From positions 7,869 to 71,868 of the forward strand of contig CAYVFU010000011.1 of NCBI GenBank assembly GCA_964450495.1: a stretch of 64,000 nt of DNA, read 5' to 3'. This document shows, in pieces, positions 8,322 through 17,846 of this stretch. A program made the translations under genes and the position numbers. Source of the DNA: CALFUK01 sp964450495. Its GTDB lineage: Bacteria > Bacteroidota > Bacteroidia > Chitinophagales > Saprospiraceae. The notes below the pieces were generated by a model. It was not told where the DNA came from. It was given only the letters and a program-made list of their open reading frames with translations, and made no database searches. Numbering within the stretch: position 1 is the first letter of the stretch; the number at the start of each line of letters is the position of its first letter.

Positions 8322-9770
8322 TCAATTCTGTATAATCGTCGGCTTTGTCGTTGCTTGCTTTAACACATCTTCAATTGACTTGGGTCTTGCTTTAGGCAAC
8401 ACTTCCAGAGGTGCTGGCCCCTGAAAAGGAGTTTTCAATGGCATAATCCAAGGTGTTGTCCCCCAACTAAACGATTCTTTCGACAGATCAACTTCTGGGT
8501 CAATCAGCAATTGACGTTCTCTTCCATTTAGACTTGCCATAAAGGTAGAACTCATTGTGAAATCTTTATATGTTCCTTGAGATTCAAATACACCCCTGAG
8601 ATAATGATTGAATTGGCGGATCATATCTGGTCGACGTAGCATCATATTGTTTTGGCTTTTTGTCAAGTAGTCAGTAAACTTGATTGAACCAACAATTCGT
8701 TTAGTTTAAGCATCTAAGATATCTATACTACCACTTGTGGTCTTATCTCGTAACATCATACGCCAATTAAAAAAGTGGCCTTCTTCAGTCCAGCTCGGGT
8801 CACCAGTATATAAAAATTGTCTAAATGGTAACAGTAGTTGGATTGCCACATAGCTAATCAACAGTGATTGCGTAAGACTTGATAGTTTAAATGAATTTGT
8901 TCTAACTTTCTTTGGCAATTTGAAACCAGAAAAATACTTCTCTCCGATTGCTCTAAACTTTTCTGGAGAAAAAAATAAAAAGGTAAGAAAAAACATCACG
9001 TATGGAAAAATGCCGATAGCGAACAATTTAGAATTCATAAAATGAAACAAGAAAGTAAATGCAATCGCAAACCACCTCGTTTTTTTAAACAATAAAAAAG
9101 GGACAACAAATAAATCCAAGGCCAACCCTCCATAAGAAAAAAAGTAAGCCAACCATTTTTCATCTACATATGGACCAATAACTGCATAAGAACTTTTTTT
9201 ACTTAACCATACACCCATTGGTTGTCCTCTGAGCCAGTCCATATTCAATTTAGCAATGCCGCCATAAAAGAATACCACTGCTAATTGAAATCGCAATAAC
9301 CACACTGTCCATCCAGGTACAAAACTCCCTTTCTTTTGACGACCCTGCCTGACATCTAAAGACCATAATTTATTTACCGGAAGGAAACACATTAAAAAAC
9401 TCAATAAAACAAACAAATAAAAGTGATTCATATAGGTGTCTTATCAATGAAAAAGAAATAAGAGAAAATGACACAAAATAGAATACTGGTCTGCCTAAAG
9501 TAAAAGCCTAAAATTATGCAGACAAGTAATAGACCCATCAAGGCATAGAGTCCGGTCGTGATAGCAGGGCTAAAATCAGGAAGCCAAGAAAATAATTCGT
9601 ATCGAAAATGCATTTCTGGATCAACCCAAAAATTATGAAATGCCCCTTTAAACCAATAACGGATACCTTCAAGCAGCAGCAAACCTGCAAAAGCTACTCT
9701 GAAATATACTAATGCAGCAGTAGAAATAGGTTTTGTTAATTCTCCTTTGATTTTGGTAAGTAAAACTCAT
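8322..9770 (-). pseudogene. Decayed HTTM / vitamin K-dependent gamma-carboxylase-like gene
   Basis: Three adjacent leftward open frames together match one HTTM/VKGC membrane protein of about 470 residues. The N-terminal part (up to about 9428, frame ending IDKTPI) contains KPISTAALVYFRVAFAG. The middle part starts at MNHFYLFVLLSF (9431) and has FFYGGIAKLNMDWLRG, the usual family core. The C-terminal part (8666-8322) has MMLRRPDMIRQFNHYL. The joins show lesions: an ACAC stretch near 9436-9440 where removing two bases restores IDKT-YMNH; a TAA stop in frame at 8706-8708 between the middle and last parts; and a probable third frameshift near 9745-9765, since ATG 9770 is out of frame with the conserved start. 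I judge it non-functional; sequencing error alone would not easily explain an in-frame stop plus frameshifts. Confidence 0.75.
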
Positions 9771-9900
9771 TTGCAACTTCTATAAATCCAATCAATAATG
9801 GCTTGATTAAGATTGAAGATACGACTTTGACAGACATTGCTTAAATCACAATGTGCTAATAGCAATAGCTTAAAAATATCAAGCTTTTGACCTTTGCAAA

Positions 9901-10197
9901 TTGAGAATTTCTGTAACTCACCAATCAGACTTTGGAGGTCGCTCATTGGATATGTCTATGCATCCAGACTATGCGGAGGATTTACAAAAATTAACTACTG
10001 TGATGACGGATCCCGAAAGACGTAAAAATTATTCTTCAGCTGAGAAAATAGCTCAAGTTGTCTTCGAAGCAGCCACTGGTGGGAAATCAACTTTACGCTA
10101 TGTGGCAGGTGATGATGCAAAAGCTATGTACGCTCAACGGAAAGAGGTAGGTGACGAAGCATTTAGAGCTGGTGTACGAAATATGTTTTTGGGTTAG
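9901..10197 (+). pseudogene. Remnant of a short-chain dehydrogenase (C-terminal third only)
   Basis: The 98-codon frame matches only the C-terminal part of classical SDR oxidoreductases: SDFGGRSLDM (the segment after the PG motif), then SSAEKIAQVVFEAATGG and LRYVAGDDAKAMYAQRK. The glycine-rich NAD(P) motif and the YxxxK active site, normally encoded 300-500 bases upstream, are absent; upstream lies the decayed HTTM gene in the opposite direction. There is no ATG at the start (TTG at 9901). It is best read as a gene truncated by deletion. A short functional protein is very unlikely. Confidence 0.7.
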
Positions 10198-10298
10198 AAA
10201 AAGTTAGGCTTGATTAAATGTCTATTATAGATTTCAACACTAGATATATTGATTTATTTTAAAAAACCACTAAAACCAATTCACATTGGATTTCCAGT

Positions 10299-11474
10299 TT
10301 AAAGGTTACCTCCTACTTCTAAATCACTAGGTACCGAAGTTGGAATTGTACGATCAAAATTAGTATCAGTTAAGGTTTCTAAAAATTGGATGATGTTATT
10401 AATCTGATTATTATTTAAATTTAAGTTTCGTGCATCATTTGCTATCTGATTGTCAGCAATATTATTGTTTTGACTGTTGCCATTACCTCTTGAGATATCA
10501 TCATAGAAATCCAAAACATCCTCTAATGAATCAAAGACACCATTGTGCATGTAAGGTGCAGTCAGAGCTACATTTCTTAGACTTGGCGTTCTGAAGTCAA
10601 AATCTCCAGTTGCTCCATTGTCATTCACTCCGTTATTAGGCGTACTCAATGTGTGCAATTCAAAATCAGAAAACATAGCACCACTATGACAATCTGCGCA
10701 ACCAACATCTATAAAATTATTCAAACCAGCAATCTCTCTCTGTGTAAGCGCACCCTCATCGCCTCTCATGTATTGGTCAAATCTGCTGTTGTTAGCGACA
10801 ATACTTCTTTCAAATGTAGCTAGTGCATCAGCTATTCGTTGTTCTGATATGTTTGTAGTACCAAATGCAATGTCAAACATCGATACATATTCAGGGATGG
10901 CCTCTAATCTTTCTATAACGACATCAACAATATCATCTTCACTAATTTGATTACCACGCATCTCCACAGCACTTAAAATAGGTTCAATACTTTGCCCCTC
11001 TAAACTCAATGTTCTGTTATCCCAGAACATTGGTGCTCTTTCAGGATCATAGTTATTTGTTAGTTCGATACCATTATATGCTGTGTTAATTATTGTTGGC
11101 GAATTCCTATCTATCAGATTACCATTAACCCCAACAGATCTTTCTAGTCCATCAGCATAGGCATGGTCAGGGTGATGACAGCTAGCGCATGAAATCTCAA
11201 GATTACCAGAGAGCACAGGATCCCAAAAAAGTAAACGTCCAAGATCTTCTTTAGCCTGTGAATACGGATTATCAAATGGATAATTAACTGTTCGAGGTAA
11301 TGTGGTGACTTCTTGAATATTACCTGGATTTTCTATGTTATCTATGTCATCTTCCACTTCCATCCCTATTGGCATCACTCCTTCCATCTCTTCTAATGAG
11401 ACAGTTGTATCATCAGAACAACTTATAAAAGCCAAACTAAACAAACTGATACAAATTAAAATATTGAACTTCAT
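10299..11474 (-). CDS. Di-haem cytochrome c peroxidase family lipoprotein
   Basis: The 391-residue protein starts at ATG 11474 with a lipoprotein signal peptide (MKFNILICISLFSLAFISC; lipobox Cys at residue 19). Two haem c motifs follow: CASCHHPDHAYADG and CADCHSGAMFSDFELH, the layout of bacterial di-haem cytochrome c peroxidase/MauG relatives. Between them is NRTLSLEGQ, as in CCP enzymes. It would reduce peroxide or perform another oxidation in the periplasm with electrons from small cytochromes. A linker rich in Asn (GNGNSQNNNIADNQIAN) lies near the C-terminus. A start ten codons upstream (11504) is possible but would spoil the signal peptide. Stand-alone gene; substrate unknown. Confidence 0.85.
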   Translation of the reverse strand: MKFNILICISLFSLAFISCSDDTTVSLEEMEGVMPIGMEVEDDIDNIENPGNIQEVTTLPRTVNYPFDNPYSQAKEDLGRLLFWDPVLSGNLEISCASCHHPDHAYADGLERSVGVNGNLIDRNSPTIINTAYNGIELTNNYDPERAPMFWDNRTLSLEGQSIEPILSAVEMRGNQISEDDIVDVVIERLEAIPEYVSMFDIAFGTTNISEQRIADALATFERSIVANNSRFDQYMRGDEGALTQREIAGLNNFIDVGCADCHSGAMFSDFELHTLSTPNNGVNDNGATGDFDFRTPSLRNVALTAPYMHNGVFDSLEDVLDFYDDISRGNGNSQNNNIADNQIANDARNLNLNNNQINNIIQFLETLTDTNFDRTIPTSVPSDLEVGGNL

Positions 11475-11680
11475 AACAAGACTTTTTCTAGATGAACAAA
11501 GCATGAGATTCTCTCAAAGAGATACTCCATTTATTATCTTAAGCTGAAGTCATGTTGTCCGTACCCTATTGTTCGTTGTTATTTGAGGTTTTTAATAAAA
11601 ATTTAACGGAGATACACAGTACTAAGTAATGTAGATTTATTCCTTTCTGATAAAGATTGAATTATGAACGATACAAAGTG

Positions 11681-12733
11681 CTAGAAACTGATTATCTCAT
11701 TAATCAAATTCCCACGGCGCCATAAATCATCAAACTCTTGGACCATCTCCTCTCCTCGTCGAGCTACTTCGTACCAATTTTTTATTCGCAACTCTTCATT
11801 ATCAAAGTGTATTTCAAAATCTTTTCTATCTGGTATTTTGGAATTAGGCAAACTGTTGATGTAGTTGTCTGTAGGTGATATCAAAATCATTTTATCAAGG
11901 ACAGCACCATTAAATTTTCTCCACTTCACAAATTTATCAAACCACCCTTCTATAATACTACCTGAAAAATGTGGGTAAAAAACGAGTTTATCTGTATTAT
12001 AATCTAAGCCAATGTGGTAATCGATTAAAGCTCCATCCCAAATAAGACCATCAATACCTGAAATATTATTAACAGGGTTCATTAACATGGGGATTGTGCC
12101 AGTCGATCTCAGTGCATTTTTGATATTGTTTTTGTCGAATGGGACTTGAACTGTTTTAAACCCATCACCCTTTATGATGTGAGTAGAGGATGCATTCGTA
12201 AAAATCAGGCGATTGACATCGTGTTTGATCAGGCTTCTAGAAATAAGGTTTTTGATGGCTATTTTCCCGAATGGATATCTGTATTTACTATTCTTCTTTT
12301 CAGGGAACGTTGTCTGAGTGCTGATGACATACAACTTCTTGACAGAGTCTTCCAGTAAATGTTCGATCCCTTTGTCACCCAATGTATGAACAACAATAGA
12401 TTCTAATTCAGCAAGAACTTCATCAGGTGTTGGCCACTCCTTATAACTCTGTTCGATATACGATTGTAAAAATCGATCAAGTGCTTCTGTGGGGTCAGGC
12501 AAACAATAGCACAACATTCTCCATGCTCCTGCTGAAGCACCGACAAGGTGTAGTGGCGTCTTTCTATCATGAAACCATTCGGTCATCAAGTACTTGTCAA
12601 ATGCATGAAGAGCGATCCACTTAGGACCACCAGCTGCAGCAGGGATAACAGAAATGTCATCTGGTGAAAGGCCGCGTTTTTTGATATGGGCTAATGCTGT
12701 TTTACCAGCTTTTATAGTGAAGTTTTTGGGCAA
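11681..12733 (-). CDS. Patatin-like phospholipase family protein
   Basis: The 350-residue protein has the three marks of patatin-like lipases: a glycine-rich oxyanion segment AAAGGPKWIAL (residues about 32-42), the nucleophile elbow HLVGASAGAWR (GxSxG), and the catalytic Asp motif WDGALIDYHIG (DGA form). No signal peptide, so probably a cytosolic acyl hydrolase acting on phospholipid or another ester. The start appears to be TTG at 12733, because an in-frame stop lies two codons upstream and no ATG is available. A perfect inverted repeat (12752-12775) sits 19 bases upstream of the start and may control it. Confidence 0.8.
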   Translation of the reverse strand: MPKNFTIKAGKTALAHIKKRGLSPDDISVIPAAAGGPKWIALHAFDKYLMTEWFHDRKTPLHLVGASAGAWRMLCYCLPDPTEALDRFLQSYIEQSYKEWPTPDEVLAELESIVVHTLGDKGIEHLLEDSVKKLYVISTQTTFPEKKNSKYRYPFGKIAIKNLISRSLIKHDVNRLIFTNASSTHIIKGDGFKTVQVPFDKNNIKNALRSTGTIPMLMNPVNNISGIDGLIWDGALIDYHIGLDYNTDKLVFYPHFSGSIIEGWFDKFVKWRKFNGAVLDKMILISPTDNYINSLPNSKIPDRKDFEIHFDNEELRIKNWYEVARRGEEMVQEFDDLWRRGNLINEIISF

Positions 12734-12751
12734 AATGTGTTAGTTTGATGG

Positions 12752-12775
12752 ATCTAAATGTGTATCCATTTAGAT
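12752..12775. promoter_or_regulatory. Perfect 9-bp inverted repeat upstream of the patatin gene
   Basis: ATCTAAATG and CATTTAGAT form a perfect 9-bp inverted repeat with a 6-base centre (TGTATC), 19 to 42 bases upstream of the TTG start of the leftward patatin-like gene. The symmetry and position fit an operator for a dimeric regulator, or a 5' UTR hairpin. No regulator gene lies next to it. The rest of the 12734-12958 gap shows only another short stem (ATGGG/CCCAT near 12838) and AT-rich DNA. Confidence 0.45.
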
Positions 12776-12958
12776 AATAACAATTTTACGAAAATACTTT
12801 TATAAATGGTTTGACTTTGAAATGAAGGTTTTAGTAATGGGGCATGACCCATTGATGGATGCAAAATAATATTATGAAACATTAAATAAAATGAGAAAAA
12901 TTTTAAACCAAGGGGACATACACATTGAAGCACTGCTTAATGAGAAAATCAAGTATTA

Positions 12959-13918
12959 TTATCCTTCAAGATAGTCTAATACGTTCTGCTCTATCCGCTG
13001 CCTAATTGGAACAGTATTAGAACGATCAAATGACTTGCCAGTAACCTTCTCATACAACTCTATATATCGTTCGCTGACAACTTCTACAAATGCATCAGGC
13101 ATCATCGGCATCAGTTGTCCTTCTTTACCTTGAAAGCCATGTGACATCAACCATTCACGCACAAACTCTTTTGATAATTGTTTTTGCTTTTCTCCGGATT
13201 GTTGCCTTTCTGTATAACCATCTAGAATATAATATCGAGAACTATCAGGTGTGTGTATTTCATCGATCAAATAGATTTCGCCATTGTGCATTCCAAATTC
13301 ATATTTTGTATCAACTAGAATCAATCCTTGGTCTTTGGCCATACTTGTACCTCTTTCAAATAAGGCTAAAGAATAACGCTCAAGCTTTTGATAGACCTCT
13401 TCACTTACGATTTTTTGATTGAGAATGTCTTCCCTAGAAATATCCTCATCGTGCCCTTCCTCAGCTTTAGTAGCTGGAGTTATTATAGGCATCGGAAACC
13501 GGTCTGATTCTATCATACCTTCTGGCATATGTACCCCGCAAAGTGTACGCTTGCCTAACTGGTATTCTCTCCAAGCATGGCCTGCTAAATACCCTCTTAC
13601 AACCATTTCTAAACGGATGGGCTCGCATTTGATGCCTGCACTAACATTTGGATCAGGAGTTGCTAAAAGCCAATTCGGACATATATCTTTGGTGGCTTCC
13701 AAAAAATGAGCTGCTACTCCATTAAGTACTTGTCCCTTGTAAGGTATAGCTCTAGGTAAAATGTGATCAAAGGCGGATATCCTGTCTGTGACGACAACGA
13801 CCAACTGATCCCCAAAATCGTAGACATCTCTTACTTTACCATTATAGACTGAAAGTTGTTTCGGAAATGTAAAGTCAGAATCTGGAAGCGAAAATTGTTG
13901 AAGGTTATCTGAACTCAA
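12959..13918 (-). CDS. purC: Phosphoribosylaminoimidazole-succinocarboxamide synthase
   Basis: PurC ligates CAIR with aspartate using ATP to make SAICAR in purine synthesis. The 319-residue length fits the longer eukaryote-like form common in Bacteroidota. Visible motifs: YNGKVRDVYDFGDQ at the N-terminus (ATP loop), VTDRISAFDHILP, KCEPIRLEMVVRGYLAG (substrate binding) and ILVDTKYEFGM plus IDEIHTPDSSRY (Asp/Glu catalytic region). It is the last gene of a leftward run beginning at folE; its ATG (13918) lies just after the stop of the upstream Nudix-like gene. Confidence 0.96.
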   Translation of the reverse strand: MSSDNLQQFSLPDSDFTFPKQLSVYNGKVRDVYDFGDQLVVVVTDRISAFDHILPRAIPYKGQVLNGVAAHFLEATKDICPNWLLATPDPNVSAGIKCEPIRLEMVVRGYLAGHAWREYQLGKRTLCGVHMPEGMIESDRFPMPIITPATKAEEGHDEDISREDILNQKIVSEEVYQKLERYSLALFERGTSMAKDQGLILVDTKYEFGMHNGEIYLIDEIHTPDSSRYYILDGYTERQQSGEKQKQLSKEFVREWLMSHGFQGKEGQLMPMMPDAFVEVVSERYIELYEKVTGKSFDRSNTVPIRQRIEQNVLDYLEG

Positions 13919-13920
13919 GA

Positions 13921-14346
13921 CTACATATTTTTAACCGTATTGCGATCAAATAAAATGTCTTTCAACTCTTTGAGTGCTTGGTATTCATCTGGCATTGTAT
14001 GTTTGATTGCCTCCTTGATTGCAAAGAACCCACCTTTTTCTATGCCAGGAACGACTTCTTTGATCGTCTCCTTAGCCAATTTAATATCGTGCTTGATCAA
14101 GCCTCTGATGGATGGAATGTCATGCCAATCGCCTTCGACTGCTAAAGTTACATGCTCTTGACCTTCTTTATCAGTGACAGTATCCAACTCTATGCAGTCT
14201 TGACACTGCTTAAGTTTATGCATTTCTGTTTTGGGGATTTTCCAAACATCGGGGTCATTTTTAGTATCCGAATTGACCAAAAAGACCTCTAGGCCCTTTT
14301 CGTGAAATCGATAGATAACAACCCGAGCAAAATCAAATACACTCAT
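13921..14346 (-). CDS. Nudix-like protein lacking a Nudix box
   Basis: The 141-residue protein begins FARVVIYRFHEKGLEVFLVN and continues DPDVWKIPKTEM, which looks like the first strands of a Nudix domain (the segment normally ending W-LPGG). The catalytic GX5EX7REUXEEXGU box is not found after it; instead there is a Cys pair (KQCQDCIELD) and an alpha-helical C-terminus (AIKEAIKHTMPDEYQALKEL). It may be a Nudix-derived protein without hydrolase activity, or an unrelated fold. Start: ATG at 14346; the upstream TTG at 14379 adds 11 unlikely residues. It lies between the ABC-F gene and purC. Confidence 0.55.
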   Translation of the reverse strand: MSVFDFARVVIYRFHEKGLEVFLVNSDTKNDPDVWKIPKTEMHKLKQCQDCIELDTVTDKEGQEHVTLAVEGDWHDIPSIRGLIKHDIKLAKETIKEVVPGIEKGGFFAIKEAIKHTMPDEYQALKELKDILFDRNTVKNM

Positions 14347-14385
14347 ATTGCAAATATATTGTAATTGAACGTTTTTCAAGCACGC

Positions 14386-16296
14386 TTATTCTTCTATTTT
14401 CATGATCTCTTCTGCTATAACCTCCCATTTCTCATTTAGTTTACCCAAATTCTCTTTTAGATCATTATGATGGTTTATAACCTTGTTTTTATTATCACTT
14501 GAATAAAAATCAGGGTCTCCCATTTGAATTTCTATCTCCTTTAATTGATTTTCGGTTTTTTCGATATCTCGCTCTGCATATGTTAATTTCTTCTTCAAAT
14601 CTTTGAGATGATCTTCATCGATGACTTTGTGTGTAGCAGAAACTTTCTTTTTCTCCTCTTGTCGCTTTTCAACTTCTCGGAAGTTTTCCGCTTGCCTTTT
14701 ATCTAGGAAATAATCAATGTCCCCAAGAAATGTATTCAATTTTCCGTCGCGCATTTCTAATGTCTTTTCTGTAAGATTTCTTAAGAAAAAACGATCGTGA
14801 GAAACAACAAGCAAGGTCCCTTTAAAATTCTTTAAAGCTTGTTGAAGAACTGTTTTTGAAGCCATATCCAAATGATTAGTTGGCTCATCAAGGAGGATAA
14901 AGTTATAAGGATTCAATAATAATTTAGCTAGACACAATCTTGTCTTTTCGCCTCCAGACAACACTCTTACTTTTTTATCTACATCCTCACCTGAGAATAA
15001 AAACGCACCTAGAATGCTTCTAATTTTTGTTCTTAGCTCCGGTGGACAACCGTCTTGCAAGGTCTCTTCTACAGTCATTTCGCCATCCATAAAAGATGTC
15101 TGATCTTGATAAAAAATTCCTTGTGCCACATTGGTGCCTATGTCTACGTTACCTGAAGTAGCTTTTATTTTATCTGTAATGATTTTAACCATCGTAGATT
15201 TCCCTTGTCCGTTTTGACCAACAAGGGCAACCTTTTCTCCCCTCAAAATCTCTAAATCAATGTCTTGGAATACTTGTTTTTCGTCGTAAGCTTTGGAGAC
15301 ATTTTCTCCTTTGAAAACAACACCTGCAGATCGTGGTGGGTCTAAAAATCTGATTTTCATTTCAGCAGTTGACTCTTCTTGCCACTCAATTTTTTCCATT
15401 TTGGCAAGCTGCTTTTCCATTGACTGAGCCATTGATGTCTTTGTAGCTTTGGCTTTAAATCTGTCAATTGTTCTCTGCTTTTGTACGATTACTTTTTGCT
15501 GATTTTGATAGGCGGCCTTCATCATTTCATGTCGCTCTACCCTTTCTACCTGTGCTTTTGAAAAAGGATGGTTGTATACATGTAGCTTTGATTGAATAAG
15601 CTCAATAGTCTTCTTAGTCGTGTGATCTAGAAAATCTCTATCGTGAGATATTATGACAAATGAGCCTGGATAATCTTTCAGATAATTTTCAAACCAAATA
15701 ATAGATTCAATATCAAGGTAATTGGTAGGCTCATCCAACAAAAGTAAATCTGGAGTCTCCAAAAGTATACTCGCTAGTTCGACTCTCATTTGCCATCCTC
15801 CTGAGAAAGTATTTATGGACTGCGTTAATTCTTCTTGTTTGAAGCCTAGTCCTTTAAGCAATTGTTCTGCTTTCGCTTTAATCTCATTCGGATTCACATA
15901 CATTACTTGCTCATTTAATTCAGTCATTTGATTGACCAAATCCATGTATGCGTCAGTTTCATAATCCGTTCTTTCGCTAAGTTCTTTTTGTAATTGTTGA
16001 ATTTTATCTTCGATTTCAAAAAGATGTGCTTGTGATGACACAACGATATCAATGATGGGATTATCTTCTTTCTGAGTTCTTTCTTGCTTCAAATGAGCGA
16101 TTGAGTATCCTTTCGGAATATCGATACTACCTTCTCTTAATTCGTAGTCCTTGGTGATGAGTTTAAATAATGTGGATTTACCAGCGCCATTGCGCCCGAT
16201 GAGACCAATTTTGTCTTTGCCTTTAATGGCAAAATTAAGGTTGTCAAATATTATTCGGTCACCAAAACCAAAGGTCACATTCTTAAGAAGAATCAT
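14386..16296 (-). CDS. ABC-F family ATP-binding protein
   Basis: The 636-residue cytosolic protein has two ABC cassettes and no membrane segments. First cassette: GLIGRNGAGKSTLFKL, signature FSGGWQMRVELAS, Walker B LLLLDEPTNYLD. Second: ALVGQNGQGKSTMVKI, signature LSGGEKTRLCLAK, FILLDEPTNHLD. A linker with many basic residues joins them, and a C-terminal coiled coil (KKLTYAERDIEKTENQLKEI) resembles the Uup/ABCF3 tail. ABC-F proteins bind the ribosome E site or assist ribosome assembly. Its ATG overlaps the stop of yqgE by one base. The exact subfamily is uncertain. Confidence 0.93.
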   Translation of the reverse strand: MILLKNVTFGFGDRIIFDNLNFAIKGKDKIGLIGRNGAGKSTLFKLITKDYELREGSIDIPKGYSIAHLKQERTQKEDNPIIDIVVSSQAHLFEIEDKIQQLQKELSERTDYETDAYMDLVNQMTELNEQVMYVNPNEIKAKAEQLLKGLGFKQEELTQSINTFSGGWQMRVELASILLETPDLLLLDEPTNYLDIESIIWFENYLKDYPGSFVIISHDRDFLDHTTKKTIELIQSKLHVYNHPFSKAQVERVERHEMMKAAYQNQQKVIVQKQRTIDRFKAKATKTSMAQSMEKQLAKMEKIEWQEESTAEMKIRFLDPPRSAGVVFKGENVSKAYDEKQVFQDIDLEILRGEKVALVGQNGQGKSTMVKIITDKIKATSGNVDIGTNVAQGIFYQDQTSFMDGEMTVEETLQDGCPPELRTKIRSILGAFLFSGEDVDKKVRVLSGGEKTRLCLAKLLLNPYNFILLDEPTNHLDMASKTVLQQALKNFKGTLLVVSHDRFFLRNLTEKTLEMRDGKLNTFLGDIDYFLDKRQAENFREVEKRQEEKKKVSATHKVIDEDHLKDLKKKLTYAERDIEKTENQLKEIEIQMGDPDFYSSDNKNKVINHHNDLKENLGKLNEKWEVIAEEIMKIEE

Positions 16297-16862
16297 TAGT
16301 TCAAATTGAAGCTATCAGGCATTTGAGAAATCACACTGAATGTGTTGCCCTTATTAATTAATGTTTGACTCCACAATTCATCGTGTTTTGACTTGAAAAC
16401 ATAGTTGGGGTGAGAATCATTGAGTACCCAAGAGCCTATTTCCATTTCGTCTTCAAGTTGACCAGGAGACCAACCAGAATAGCCAATATAAAAACGGATA
16501 TCACTTGGTTTTATTAATTCAGATCTGATTAGGAATTTTAGTTTTTCAAAACTACCACCCCAATACATTCCTTCTCCTATTTTAATACTTTCATCCACAA
16601 TTTCTCCATTTCTGTGAATGTAATGTATGGTGTCTGTAGCAACAGGACCACCATAATGTACATTGGCATCAAATTCAGGAAAATCAGCAATCAAGTCATT
16701 CACTTTCATGTCTATTGGCTTGTTTAATATAAAACCAACTGAGCCATCATCAAGAGTATAGTCACAAAGAATCACTACAGCTCGCCTAAAATTAGGGTCT
16801 AGCATGAATGGCTCTGCAACCAGAATCGTACCTCGTTCTAACTTTTTGTTTTTTAGAGCCAT
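16296..16862 (-). CDS. yqgE: YqgE/AlgH family protein (UPF0301)
   Basis: The 188-residue protein matches the YqgE/AlgH family: GTILVAEPFMLDPNFRRAVV at the start, then GFILNKPIDMKVNDL, VHYGGPVATDTIHYIH and FYIGYSGWSPGQLEDE. The fold is known, the biochemical role is not. ATG at 16862 is preferred to TTG at 16871. The gene is followed by ABC-F with a one-base overlap (TAATG), so the two are translated from the same RNA. Confidence 0.92.
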   Translation of the reverse strand: MALKNKKLERGTILVAEPFMLDPNFRRAVVILCDYTLDDGSVGFILNKPIDMKVNDLIADFPEFDANVHYGGPVATDTIHYIHRNGEIVDESIKIGEGMYWGGSFEKLKFLIRSELIKPSDIRFYIGYSGWSPGQLEDEMEIGSWVLNDSHPNYVFKSKHDELWSQTLINKGNTFSVISQMPDSFNLN

Positions 16863-16950
16863 TTTACTCAATTACTGTATGTACAAAGTATCAAACTCAT
16901 GCAATACTTGAACATTCAATTTGCTTTTTTATTTTAAGAATGGTGTTAAG

Positions 16951-17835
16951 TTAAACAAAGGATTCTACAGGTAGCTTTCTATCAATTCTTTTCAAAAAGC
17001 CTGCGAGTGTTTTACCATTGCCTCCAAGCTCTACAAATTCTGCGAAATCGTCAGCTATCATCTGTTCCATAATCTGTGTCCATTTTACTGGAGCTGTCAA
17101 TTGCGCAAGCACATTATCTTTTATAGTAGTTGGATCAATATGGGCTTGTGCAGAGACATTCTGATAAACTGGAACATTTGGAATACTAAATGTGGTTTTT
17201 TCAATTTGAGCAGCTAGTCTATCTGCTGCGGGTTTCATCAATGGTGAATGAAATGCTCCTCCAACATTCAAAATTAGTGCTCGTCTTGCTCCTTTCTCTT
17301 TTAATTGGTCCACAGCTGCATTTATACCAGCAATTGAACCACTTATAACCAATTGTCCTGGACAATTATAATTAGCCGCTACAACAACATCTTCAATTGA
17401 AGAACAGACTGATTCCACAACGGCATCATCTAAACCTAAAATTGCAGCCATCGTCCCTTCGGTTTGTTCACAGGCTGCCTGCATGGATTCTGCTCTTTCT
17501 TTTACGAGCAATAGGCCTTGTTCGAAAGAAATACAATCTGCTGCGACCAATGCCGTAATTTCTCCTAAAGAATGACCTGCAACTGCCTGAAAATCAATAC
17601 GTTCTTCATTGGCCTTTAAAGCAGAAAGTGAGTGAATAAATACAGCAGGCTGTGTCACATTTGTTTGCTTCAATGCCTCTTCAGGACCTTCTAACATCAT
17701 CTTTAAAATATCGTATCCTAGTACGTCATTTGCCTGTTCTGCCAAGCCTTTAGCCGTTATTGAGATATCGAACAATTCTTTTCCCATTCCTACAAATTGA
17801 GAACCTTGCCCTGGAAATAATACTGCCTTTTTCAT
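16951..17835 (-). CDS. fabD: Malonyl-CoA:ACP transacylase
   Basis: FabD loads malonyl groups onto acyl carrier protein for fatty acid synthesis. The 294-residue protein has the N-terminal AVLFPGQGSQFVGMGKEL, the nucleophile elbow VAGHSLGEITAL with catalytic Ser, the Arg-bearing LLVKERAESMQ, and the catalytic His in GGAFHSPLM. Full family length. It follows folE by 11 bases on the same strand. Confidence 0.96.
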   Translation of the reverse strand: MKKAVLFPGQGSQFVGMGKELFDISITAKGLAEQANDVLGYDILKMMLEGPEEALKQTNVTQPAVFIHSLSALKANEERIDFQAVAGHSLGEITALVAADCISFEQGLLLVKERAESMQAACEQTEGTMAAILGLDDAVVESVCSSIEDVVVAANYNCPGQLVISGSIAGINAAVDQLKEKGARRALILNVGGAFHSPLMKPAADRLAAQIEKTTFSIPNVPVYQNVSAQAHIDPTTIKDNVLAQLTAPVKWTQIMEQMIADDFAEFVELGGNGKTLAGFLKRIDRKLPVESFV

Positions 17836-17846
17836 ATAAAATACGC

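Noticed and set aside
8322..9682. Three separate small membrane protein genes
   Set aside because: Their order, direction and content match one HTTM protein interrupted by a frameshift and a stop, so a single pseudogene is the better reading.
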